Positions 35,455-44,840 are shown, numbered from the stretch's first letter. The stretch: 64,000 bases of DNA from Cylicocyclus nassatus (GCA_958299035.1 CATQJL010000112.1:43528833-43592832); one strand, 5' to 3'. Notes: a model not told the origin generated them from the sequence alone. Made by a program: numbers and translations.

Positions 35455-36936
35455 TCAAATGTTTGATATGTGCTTGAACAATGAATAAAAAATACGTATG
35501 CAAAAAAATGGTATGCGTAGGATCAAACGAGCCATGCGCACAAAGAGTCTTAATAAAGGAAATGGAAAGTTGAGAGGCGACGGCATTGCAAGTTGTAGAA
35601 TATTTTTGTAGATGTCCCGACGATAAGCTCTTCGACTTGAGCTTTGTTGCTTTCCTCGGCACGCTGTGGCTGTTGCGATCAACGCGATGATCAGCGTGAG
35701 GAAAATGACCGTTGAGAATATGAAGTATTGCTTTATAATTGAAAAGAACTCAGGTATATCTGGTAATTCTAGTTTGAAAGTATTGATCTCTGTGTTGGAA
35801 TTACCTTGTAGTGCTCTCATATTATAAAATGGAAATACTCCTTTAATGAAATGTAATTGGCCTGTGATGGAGAATATCTGCTGATTTGTGCCGCATCTTG
35901 CTTTGCATGTTTCGTTGAATACGGCTTTGATGGCGTAAAAATGTATCTCATTTGTATATCCTGTTGGTGTACAGGTGATAGTGAATGACTGTGTGTGGCA
36001 GTTTATTTCCGCTATTGCGTGAGGGATGTTAGAGAAACATGACAAATAAGTCACTGCACCTTTTAAGCAGTTATAACAACCCAGTATCGATGCGCTAGGT
36101 ATGCGGCATTGGAACTGTTTGTGTGTAAAACGGATATCTGATTCACTTGTGTTGACTAACAGAGCAACTTCAGTACTTGCTTCTAAAGTCCGTATTGTTA
36201 GTCTATTGTATTTACCTTCAGTATCTATTAATGCATTCGGCATTTTGATTGGTAAGATTTGACTCAGTTCTAGTGCTTGAGACACGTTATTGTGTGTGCA
36301 GTAACAGTTTACGCTATCTTCTGCTGGGCGGCAAGAGCACGTGTCGCGGATAGTACATTCTTTTCCCTTATGCAGTGATGAATCATTTTTTGCGTCGAGG
36401 CATGCGTAGCTGAAGGTGTGTTGTTGTTTTAATCTTGCCGTCATTTTTGAATTATCAATGAATGTGTCGCCTAGAAGCGGCATGGTTGGTATTTGTATTG
36501 ATGTTATCTCTATACGCATGCCATTGAAATTCTTTCGAACATTTTGTTCAAATTCTATAGTGTGGGTCTGTGGTTTTTCATGGAAATTTGTTTGTGCAAT
36601 TGAAAGTGCCACTTTCATCGACCAAGTAGGGCAATGATAGACTTCGTATAAATCTTTGTCTGTTGGAACGTGATAAATTCTGTAGAAAAGGCATCCTGAG
36701 GAAGGAAATCCGCAGGAGCACCCTAGTCCTCCACATGATTCCGTGCAGTACGTTCTTCCGGTAAAATTGTTCGACATTGCAAGTTCTTCTATTTTTGAAT
36801 CGGGCGTGATTTTAGCACATTTTGACCCTGAGCATGTGCCCATGTGTGGACAACGCTTGCTGTATTGCACTCGAGTTTCTGTATTGCGTGTATAGTAGAG
36901 GCTCTCTTTACTGCACCTCAAAATGACTTCCTTCAA
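35455..36936 (-). CDS. phlebovirus Gc-type envelope glycoprotein of an LTR element
   Basis: 493 codons from the first ATG. The N-terminal part carries the Cys cluster CGGLGCSCGFPSSGC characteristic of phlebovirus Gc and of Env proteins in nematode BEL/Pao elements. The ectodomain has about 30 Cys. A single hydrophobic span at about residues 405-428 precedes a short Arg/Ser-rich segment and a second weakly hydrophobic tail. Such proteins are class II membrane-fusion glycoproteins. The 5' end is abnormal: just before the first ATG the sequence switches to a 24-27-base copy of an internal Env segment (also at 35,783-35,807), then to inverted LTR. The true N-terminus and any signal peptide are therefore missing. 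Confidence 0.85.
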   Translation of the reverse strand: MKEVILRCSKESLYYTRNTETRVQYSKRCPHMGTCSGSKCAKITPDSKIEELAMSNNFTGRTYCTESCGGLGCSCGFPSSGCLFYRIYHVPTDKDLYEVYHCPTWSMKVALSIAQTNFHEKPQTHTIEFEQNVRKNFNGMRIEITSIQIPTMPLLGDTFIDNSKMTARLKQQHTFSYACLDAKNDSSLHKGKECTIRDTCSCRPAEDSVNCYCTHNNVSQALELSQILPIKMPNALIDTEGKYNRLTIRTLEASTEVALLVNTSESDIRFTHKQFQCRIPSASILGCYNCLKGAVTYLSCFSNIPHAIAEINCHTQSFTITCTPTGYTNEIHFYAIKAVFNETCKARCGTNQQIFSITGQLHFIKGVFPFYNMRALQGNSNTEINTFKLELPDIPEFFSIIKQYFIFSTVIFLTLIIALIATATACRGKQQSSSRRAYRRDIYKNILQLAMPSPLNFPFPLLRLFVRMARLILRIPFFCIRIFYSLFKHISNI

Positions 36937-36961
36937 GTATTGATCTCTGTGTTGGAATTAA

Positions 36962-37090
36962 TTCTCACGATGTAAGGAAGGCGGGCCCCGCTGACGGTAT
37001 AAAGGGAAGAGAAGCGGACGAGCTTCTCCCTCGTCCGCTTCTCTTCCCTTTATACCGTCAGCGGGGCCCGCCTTCCTTACATCGTGAGAA
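36962..37090. repeat. perfect 61-bp palindrome made of LTR sequence
   Basis: 36,962-37,022 is the exact reverse complement of 37,030-37,090, with a 7-base loop (CTTCTCC). Both arms are LTR sequence. The right arm is the genuine 5' LTR start and the left arm is an inverted copy. The loop and pivot correspond to the small natural hairpin present in the intact LTR. Confidence 0.95.
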
Positions 37091-37098
37091 TCACGACA

Positions 37099-37103
37099 CC
37101 GCC
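37099..37103. repeat. target-site duplication, right (CCGCC)
   Basis: Exact match to 33,868-33,872, directly after the terminal CACGACA. This shows the rearranged element integrated as one unit. Confidence 0.85.
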
Positions 37104-37624
37104 CTACAGTAAAATATCTAGGATTCTCCGCTATCCAGACAAGAGAATTATTAGCCATCAAACGTTCGCTATTAAACACCCTGTATTACATTCTTATTGA
37201 ACAGACCATGTTTTCACCTCACTATCGTTGTGCGACCCTTCTCATGTCAGCTGTTTGTTTTGTTGATCACTGCTCGAGTTTATCTTATGCTAATCCTTAT
37301 AACTTTCATGAACATTGTAATCCTAATTCCTAATTGATGTCGATCATTTCTAAGGTGCAGGTGTGGCTTAGGCCCTGCCCTTCGAAGGCCTCTTTGCGCC
37401 AAAATTTTGCAAGGGTCCAACCTCTTGGAAAAAGGTGGGCTTGAGCTTGAACCAGGCCAACTTCAAGATTTTTCCAACATGGATAACTATCTTCGCAAAA
37501 TTGATAAGCTGGCATAACTGGACTTTCCTGGATATGATCAGAGATAGCTTGTTGATTATCGAAAAAAAAAACCAAACTAAGCAAGCTAGGTTGTCCATCG
37601 CTTTGATCAGTTTCTGCCATTTTC

Positions 37625-37812
37625 ATATATATAAAGCAGAAAATTTGTGAGTTGTGTGTTTGTGCACATTCGGGTGCAGGGTGTGCAGGGTGTTTACGGT
37701 GTGCAGGATGTGCAGGGTGTGTAGGGTGGGGAGGGGGTAAGTGAACATGCCGATTCGAATACATTATTGACAAGACCAAGCGGAGCCGGGTTTGCCAGCT
37801 CGTAGCTTATAA
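37625..37812 (+). mobile_element. third Helentron-type repeat with a decamer-like expansion
   Basis: Starts ATATATAAAGC and ends with CATTATTGACAAGACC, GCGGAGCCGGGTTTGCC and a TTATAAT flank, matching the 3' half of the units at 22,165-22,717. The middle is replaced by six or so irregular GTGTGCAGG repeats. Confidence 0.6.
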
Positions 37813-37915
37813 TATAGAATAAGTACTTGGCAGTGGGACATAATCTTATGCCATGTGCTGCCATCTGAGACAGAAATGTTTTGGTGGAGTGTGTATAAAA
37901 CGAAATTTTTTCTAT

Positions 37916-38123
37916 GGCCTCGGACGAGTCCACGCGGTTTGATCGTCGCGATTCACCGCTACAAGACAACTGTTACGAGTTCACTGCATGCCGATCAGCT
38001 TGCATTTCGGTTGTGATACTTTTCCAGCTCGAAATTTTTGAATGTAAAATGAAAATGAATGAAAATCGCGGCGATTAAATCGCGATGATCAAATCGCGTG
38101 AACTCTGTCCGAGGAATAAGGCC
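37916..38123. mobile_element. MITE (GGCCTCGGAC ends), copy 1
   Basis: Ends GGCCTCGGACGAGTCCACGCG and, inverted, ATCGCGTGAACTCTGTCCGAG. The interior contains CAACTGTTACGAGTTCA and GCATTTCGG. A diverged copy lies in an intron of the TSSK-like kinase at 54,664-54,845. Confidence 0.7.
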
Positions 38124-38362
38124 TTAGGCATACTTTACGCGATTTGACCAAATCGCGACGTCCACGCGACTTGGCGTTCTGCCAGATTTTCACAAATTTG
38201 TCATGGGCAGTTTTCAAAAGCACAGACGCGTAGCTTTTGTAAGTTCATGCAAACGGATCAAGTCCTGTTCAAACAAAGGGCGGTAACTTCCAATTATGAA
38301 CAGTCGTTTCTGTGCCGAATCGCGCAGCGACGGAAATTGCGCGAGGTATGCCTTAGGCCTAA
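38120..38362. mobile_element. MITE (AGGCCTTAGGCATAC ends)
   Basis: Begins AAGGCCTTAGGCATACTTTACGCG and ends GCGCGAGGTATGCCTTAGGCCT in inverted form (about 25-bp ends). It abuts the previous MITE directly, sharing GGCCTT at the junction. Confidence 0.7.
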
Positions 38363-38630
38363 GAGGCTTAGAGTTAACATGATCAGAGGGACGGGCATGA
38401 CCAATTTCTGCGACATCTCTCGCACATTTTCTTGCTCAGTGAACCACTTTCAGAAACTTTGAAAAACCACGAATGTGAAAGGCACAGTTTTGCCTCTTTT
38501 ACCACTAGTACACGTTAACAGGTACAAATTCTGTCAAGAATCAAATAAAAAGAATTATCCGGCGCTGGTCACGAAAATTGTTTAACATGCGCGTGGTTTT
38601 TAAGGTTAAATTCGTTGAATTGTTAGCAAG

Positions 38631-39094
38631 TTAAAGGCAGTGTCCGGGCAAAAACTCGATTTTGAGATTTTGTGCTTACCTGGGCCTATTCGCTACGTTG
38701 AATCCGAAAATGCACATTGTAGAGTGCGAAAATGGCGAAAAATGGCTCTAACACAGGAGGGAAATCAGCAGGTGGGCGGAGTCCTCCCCACTGCATAATC
38801 ACGTTCCCGGCTTCCAGAGCGACCTTCTCACTTTCGGTTTCAAGTCAATCATTCGCACTTGACCGGTAGCGATGTTAGGACAGCCAGCGGAATCGAGAAA
38901 ATCGCTCCGGGAGCTGGGAGTGTGAAATCGCACTGGGGAAAGCCCCGCCCACCTGCTGATTTCCCTCCTGTGTTAGAGCCCTTTTTTTGCCGTTTTCGCA
39001 CTTTCTAATGTGGATTTTCGGATTCAGCATGGCGAATAGGCCCGTATAAGTACAAAATCTCAAAGTCGAGTTTTTGCCCTGACACTGCCTTTAA
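38631..39094. mobile_element. long-arm MITE, copy 2, with intact TTAA targets
   Basis: TTAA at 38,631-38,634 and 39,091-39,094 flank AAGGCAGTGTC...GACACTGCCTT. About 220-bp arms pair through most of the element. Same family as 5,346-5,802. Confidence 0.85.
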
Positions 39095-39099
39095 AGGCG

Positions 39100-40504
39100 T
39101 ATGGGGCTTTACGTGGATCGTAACTTTGGGGCTCTAACTAAGCCATTGCCCAAACGGCAGCTCGGGTAGTGCTCTAACGGCTGAGATATTCGCCTTAAAA
39201 CTGGACCCGGGGATTTCTGTCACTTTTATAAGGCAGTGAGCTGTAACGTAGATATGCTTACAATATTCAGTATCCAACACAAAATTCCTGCAAATTTTGA
39301 ATTTTGATCCTCCACTTATTTCTTCCTCAACAATGTCGATAACAGTGACACGATCAACTTTTCGAGGACGCCAGGTCTCATCCCCTGTTTCATTCCCATT
39401 TCTTTTCTTGTTTGAAACCTGGTGAAGCAACTTCTAGCGACAATTTATTGACAGATGTAGCTCCTTGTGCTTCATTATGTTTTGACGCTTCACTTCTTCT
39501 GACCTAGTGAGAGCTCTTACAGCAGCTCAATAAAGTAGCGATTTTTTCCATTGCCTAAGGAGAAGTTCAAGCATATCTCGTAGCACATAGTACGTACGAT
39601 CTACAGAACGCTCGAAAATGAATGCGTGACATCATCAAGGGGGTCTGATGGACCAATGTCGCTTTCGGCTGAAGAAACATCGGATTTGGCTTTTGCTCAA
39701 TAAATAAGTAAGTCAACAAGTAGACAAGCTCTCATTGTTGGACTTGAGCTAAGGCCACGAGATGAAAGCTTTTTACATTGATAACTCGAAAATTAGCTAG
39801 CTACGGTACATCTACAGTATCTCTACACGCCATGGGACTTCTATACGTTGAAAAAATGCGCTTCGCCGAGCTCGAATGATAGCATCGTCTTCTATTCTAA
39901 CGCTAACAATCACAGGTGAAATTGAACTCATACTGCTTATGTAACGTGTTGGCTCTTGAGATAAATAATTACAGAAAGGACAATAGGTTACTCGGCTTAA
40001 GCCTTTTCGAAATTGGTCAACACACAGGGGTGGTTTTCATGAAATCTGGAGCAAAAAACGCTTTGATTTTGCACCAAGCAGTCTAAGAAGTTCGCGATTC
40101 AGCATCAGCTACATTCATTCATTCCCTTTCGTGAATTTTCTAGGATGCGCTCTGTCATTTCCGACATATTGCCTCCACCGATGTGCCTTATTCGACAAGT
40201 TTTCGAGGGAGAAAATCATGCGCTTTCAAGCAGCGCTTTGATCAGAAGAAAATGTTTTTTGGATTTTGGCAGATTAAGAAATACCTTTAAATTATGTTTT
40301 TCCAAAAGACTTCAACAATATCTTCCTTAGGAAGTGAAGCCATAATAGGATGGAAAAGCATGGAAAACGGAGAAGACCTATGTATGTCATTGCGAAGCAA
40401 TAAAGAGGACAACGAACGGTCAAAAAACGAATTTTCTTGAGAGCCCGTCATTGTGGTCACCCTGTACGATTACGCAGGATCGTCCTCGCTTGTCCCAAAA
40501 GTAA
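39100..40504. other. intergenic, nothing assignable
   Basis: A 98-codon minus frame at 39,134-39,430 has a protein-like composition but no motif I recognise. No splice or transposon signals were found. Confidence 0.35.
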
Positions 40505-41851
40505 GTACAATACCGCTCACATTTTTTGTAAAAAAGACGCGAATGTATGGACATGTATGGACATGTACGGACATGTCCATACATGTATGGACATGTCCAT
40601 ACATGTATGGACATGTCCGTACATGTATGGACATGTCCGTACATGTCCGTACATGTCCATACATGTATGGACATGTCCATACATCAGCGTCGCGTGGCCA
40701 TATCTCGCTTCAGAGTGGACGAATTCTGAATCCAAGGTCACCGTTCGATTCAGCTCGGCGCGGAGAATCTTCTGATGTATTGGAAGTGGGGGTACGATGT
40801 TTTCGATATTCCGTTTCCAGTTTTTTCAATTTGTTCTGCGGAGGTCCTTTCGCGAATATGTGAAGCAACGCCTACCCAACATAGAAGACTTTACTAAGTA
40901 CTATTCGATAATACTGTTCTTGTAAATTATTGTGCGCTAAAAAATAGGCTCAGACTTCTTTCCAAAGGAGGTGAAAGCGTTGGTGAATTTTGGAAAAATC
41001 ACGCGTTTCTAAATTCTACTCGCCATAACTTCCTTCGGAATAAGTATATTTTGAATCCGAAAAATGCGCCTTGCTCAGCTCATCAAGTCGAATCTTCCTA
41101 TGTACAGCATGTCCTTGGTATTTCGATTTCAGTATTCTTGAATCTTTCTGAAGACGTCTTTTCGCGAAGGTGTAATGCAGCGAGCATTGTCCCGAGTACA
41201 TTTCAGCAAGGATCTTTCGATAGCACTTTTTCTGTAGATTTTGATGTGCTAAATAGTAGTCGCAGGTTTCTTTTCAAAGGAAATAGAAGGGCTGGTGAAT
41301 AGTGGAAAAATCTTGTCGTCCCAAATTCTACTCGCCATATCAGCAGGATACGAAGCTATCTTGCTAAGCAGATGTGAGTTTCGAAATCAGCAGGTCGCAT
41401 AACCTCTACGAGCAAGTTTTCCGATATGTTCGGGTCATTTCATTTTCTCTCGCTTTACGCTCCGGAAGCGCGCCGATGGATTTTGGTCAAAATGTTGATG
41501 CTCTTGAATTGTAAGGAAACTTCGCTTATAGAGGTTTTCGAACACGCTCTTTACGAAAATCGTGGTCTTTGAGGATTACAGGGTCTTTTTGGAGAGATAC
41601 GGTGTTGTGACTGTAACTTCATCACGAAAGTACGTAACTTTGGCCGCACTTCTCGCGTATCTGTCAGAAACCTTGCCTGCTTGCTTTTCTCAATCAAAGT
41701 TACTAGGAAGTGTGCTATCGAATGGTGTATTACTCAGGCTCCAGTCTGTGAAATTCGCCGAGTTACGAGCCTACAAATACACGTCCTCATGAATTTCGCC
41801 CAAAATGTAAAGATCGCATATTTCGTCGAAATTCCTCCGTGAGCGCTTGTA
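40505..41851 (+). repeat. giant inverted repeat, left arm
   Basis: 1,347 bp from GTACAATACCGCTCAC to the TA used by the central mariner-like element. It is the reverse complement of the right arm with only a few single-base differences noticed and one 20-bp length difference. It starts with the decamer array and continues with two to three diverged ~320-bp units, each opening near CGCCATA and containing GAATCxGAA and a CTTTTTC...GATG block. Open frames of 61, 76 and 83 codons are identical in both arms because the DNA is, not because of coding selection. Confidence 0.9.
40541..40684 (+). repeat. decamer array, 14 units (ACATGT + 4)
   Basis: Exact 10-bp units, each ACATGT followed by one of ATGG, ACGG, CCAT or CCGT. 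The first unit begins GAATGT. ATGG/CCAT and ACGG/CCGT are reverse complements of each other, so every unit read on the other strand is again a valid unit. Order of the variable parts: ATGG, ATGG, ACGG, CCAT, ATGG, CCAT, ATGG, CCGT, ATGG, CCGT, CCGT, CCAT, ATGG, CCAT. Confidence 0.95.
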
Positions 41852-43119
41852 TTAGGTCATTCGGAAAGTTTTTTCGTTTTTGCACCTCCAAATTCAAACG
41901 AGCACAATTTTTCCCTGATTCAGCCTTTTTCCATCAAATAAACTGCATTGTGTTCAGCAAATTTCTGGTTACACTCTTATAGTGCTCTTGTGCTTTTCTC
42001 TTGCGGAATGATCTCAGAGGAATCACTAAAGCCTGAAACGGCGTTTTTGATTAGTCAATCTCTATTAGGTCCTATTATTTTTTAATAGCACCGAGGAATT
42101 GGAAAATTCGGTGACTGGTAAAGGAAGGTCTAAAGAGTTTGAAAAATAAACAGGAACCTCGGTGCGCAGTCAACCCCTTTTGTGAGAGCCACTTTTCTTA
42201 CATGTGGTTTGGCGGAGTCATGAGCGTGGATGCCATCTCTCATAGCTTATACGTGCAAGTCTGCTCAGTTTTGAAATTTTGACAAACAGTCTTCAGAGCG
42301 ACATCACACTACTCTGCTCTTACAGCACAATAGCATTTTAGCAAGTTTATAGCGTACAAGACCAGCAGGATTACATTAATTTGAGTGCACCAACCTTTTG
42401 GAATGACAGATTGTTCTGGTCATGCTTTCAATGCTTATTCCAAATGATTTACCACATTGTCGCTTCTCATTGCCACACTTAGTCAATTTTTTGCTGTAAT
42501 TAATAACTCAGGCTGGAAAAGGATTGCTACATAAAATTATGAGCGATGAAAGCAGAGCCAACGCGCCCTCAAACTGCGATTGCGACAATTTGTGGGTACA
42601 TGTCGCTGAAATTTTTCGGTATTGCAGCTTTAGCGAAGGTGGCTCCTAATAAGGTTATATGACACTTCAGGGCCTGCTGATAATTTTACGCAGCTATATT
42701 TGCGATTTAAAGGACCCTCTGAGATGCTCGTTTATATGGCAGAAACACCTTCCAAGACACTGCAAAATATTAGCTTTCACTTCTCTAGATCTGAACTTTC
42801 TGAAGTAAACTTGAATCTACCTCAAAAAAGACGTGGTCTTGGCAAATGCATTGCGCACAATGATGGTTTCCTCAACGGTCTTACGCTCAAATTTAAGCTT
42901 AGAGAATACAATTATTCGATAATCGCGTTTTCGTATGTCGAATTTAGAGCCGCGTAAACTTCCCTACAAAGCGTCTTCTGCAATTTCGGTGGGATCCCAG
43001 AAACTAGAAGACTTCCTCTACAGATCCATATATGGCAACCCTTAACAGCCCCCTGACACCCTCTTAAAATATGGTATCAACATCAAAGGAGCAAAAAGGA
43101 AAAAACTATCATGACCTAA
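41852..43119. mobile_element. mariner-like element C, centre of the giant inverted repeat
   Basis: TTAGGTCATTCGGAAAGTTT on the left and its diverged inverse (TTAGGTCATGATAGTTTTTT read from the right) end the element, flanked by TA at 41,850-41,851 and 43,120-43,121. About 1.27 kb with no readable transposase. It lies directly at the inner edge of the left arm. Confidence 0.65.
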
Positions 43120-43281
43120 TACAATGCGCTGATCAAATCCTTCCATATTTTTAATGGATCTTATTGTGTTAGATTTGGTGCTTTGAGCTCTAGCCACGAA
43201 ATAGCTTTGATATTCAGTGAGCAGCTGAAGCAGACGCAAGCACCATATTCAGTGCAGAGGGAGACGTTCAACGAAGCGAAC

Positions 43282-43495
43282 ATACAGTCTGCCCCAATCG
43301 GGATCAAGCCGAACCGTCGGCTGAATTTGCGCGCTCGCAGCGCTAGGAGATTGCGCTGCATATGCGCGCTGTCGCAGAGAGTGAACAGATCGAGGAGAGA
43401 GCAGACTAGCTAGCCGCAGATGTGGCGCGAAACCCTCGCGGCGCGGACTCCCGCCATGCCGATTTTGGCCTGTTTAGGATTGGGGCAGACTGTAA
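43282..43495. mobile_element. MITE (TACAGTCTGCCCCAATC ends)
   Basis: TACAGTCTGCCCCAATC on the left and GATTGGGGCAGACTGTA on the right are exact inverses. The interior is GC-rich (GCGCGCTCGCAGCGC). It lies within 20 bp of the inner edge of the right arm of the giant repeat. Confidence 0.8.
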
Positions 43496-43512
43496 TATCT
43501 GCAACGAGCGTC

Positions 43513-44840
43513 ATACAAGCGCTCACGGAGAAATTTCGACGAAATATGCGATCTTTACATTTTGGGCGAAATTCATGAGGACGTGTATTTGTAGGCTCGT
43601 AACTCGGCGAATTTCACAGACTGGAGCCTGAGTAATACACCATTCGATAGCACACTTCCTAGTAACTTTGATTGAGAAAAGCAAGCAGGCAAGGTTTCTG
43701 ACAGATACGCGAGAAGTGCGGCCAAAGTTACGTACTTTCGTGATGAAGTTACAGTCACAACACCGTATCTCTCCAAAAAGACCCTGTAATCCTCAAAGAC
43801 CACGATTTTCGTAAAGAGCGTGTTCGAAAACCTCTATAAGCGAAGTTTCCTTACAATTCAAGAGCATCAACATTTTGACCAAAATCCATCGGCGCGCTTC
43901 CGGAGCGTAAAGCGAGAGAAAATGAAATGACCCGAACATATCGGAAAACTTGCTCGTAGAGGTTATGCGACCTGCTGATTTCGAAACTCACATCTGCTTA
44001 GCAAGATAGCTTCGTATCCTGCTGATATGGCGAGTAGAATTTGGGACGACAAGATTTTTCCACTATTCACCAGCCCTTCTATTTCCTTTGAAAAGAAACC
44101 TGCGACTACTATTTAGCACATCAAAATCTACAGAAAAAGTGCTATCGAAAGATCCTTGCTGAAATGTACTCGGGACAATGCTCGCTGCATTACACCTTCG
44201 CGAAAAGACGTCTTCAGAAAGATTCAAGAATACTGAAATCGAAATACCAAGGACATGCTGTACATAGGAAGATTCGACTTGATGAGCTGAGCAAGGCGCA
44301 TTTTTCGGATTCAAAATATACTTATTCCGAAGGAAGTTATGGCGAGTAGAATTTAGAAACGCGTGATTTTTCCAAAATTCACCAACGCTTTCACCTCCTT
44401 TGGAAAGAAGTCTGAGCCTATTTTTTAGCGCACAATAATTTACAAGAACAGTATTATCGAATAGTACTTAGTAAAGTCTTCTATGTTGGGTAGGCGTTGC
44501 TTCACATATTCGCGAAAGGACCTCCGCAGAACAAATTGAAAAAACTGGAAACGGAATATCGAAAACATCGTACCCCCACTTCCAATACATCAGAAGATTC
44601 TCCGCGCCGAGCTGAATCGAACGGTGGCCTTGGATTCAGAATTCGTCCACTCTGAAGCGAGATATGGCCACGCGACGCTGATGTATGGACATGTCCATAC
44701 ATGTATGGACATGTACGGACATGTACGGACATGTCCATACATGTACGGACATGTCCATACATGTATGGACATGTCCGTACATGTCCATACATGTCCATAC
44801 ATTCGCGTCTTTTTTTCAAAAAATGTGAGCGGTATTGTAC
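43513..44840 (-). repeat. giant inverted repeat, right arm
   Basis: 1,328 bp, reverse complement of 40,505-41,851. Differences noted include one T/A near the outer end, T/C in a GGTCACC word and C/T near the inner end. The length difference of about 20 bp is fully explained by two missing decamers in the terminal array. Confidence 0.9.
44681..44802 (-). repeat. decamer array, 12 units
   Basis: Compared with the reverse complement of the left array, the unit order is identical except that one CCAT-ATGG pair is absent after the ninth unit. The array is immediately followed by TTCGCGTC, as in the other arm. Confidence 0.95.

Larger units (their letters stand above)
33873..37098 (-). mobile_element. 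LTR retrotransposon with Env-like gene, rearranged
   Basis: The element is bounded by TG...CA ends and a CCGCC duplication, and oriented on the minus strand. Its 3' LTR (33,873-34,042) is whole. Its 5' LTR is cut after ~76 bases and turned back on itself (36,962-37,098). Between them lie a phlebovirus-type Env ORF (36,936-35,455), an acidic coiled-coil segment (35,382-35,150) and a proline-rich Gag-like zinc-knuckle segment (34,980-34,568). No protease, reverse transcriptase, RNase H or integrase can be read, so the element is non-autonomous. Env before Gag is opposite to normal order. The Env type points to BEL/Pao elements like nematode Cer7 and Tas. The family call rests on the Env and zinc-knuckle style. 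Confidence 0.85.

Noticed and set aside
35057..35662. Single 201-codon protein from 35,662 to 35,057
   Set aside because: The first half overlaps the Env frame in another phase. Only the part after 35,382 looks protein-like, and it probably ends at a splice donor.
32908..37196. ACAGGGTGT words near 32,908 and, inverted, near 37,190 as ends of one large DNA transposon
   Set aside because: Only about 10 bases match; inner sequences diverge at once and several insertions lie between, so the pairing is not supported.
40541..40684. CRISPR-like array
   Set aside because: Units are directly contiguous decamers without spacers in a eukaryotic genome; not a CRISPR.
40420..40863. Several overlapping frames rich in Met-Asp-Met-Tyr-Gly-His-Val on both strands
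   Set aside because: They arise from the decamer array (period 10, open in all frames) and are not genes.
41016..44349. Identical 61-, 76- and 83-codon frames in the two arms of the giant repeat
   Set aside because: Identity follows from recent duplication of the DNA. The same stretch is open on both strands and no protein motif is seen.
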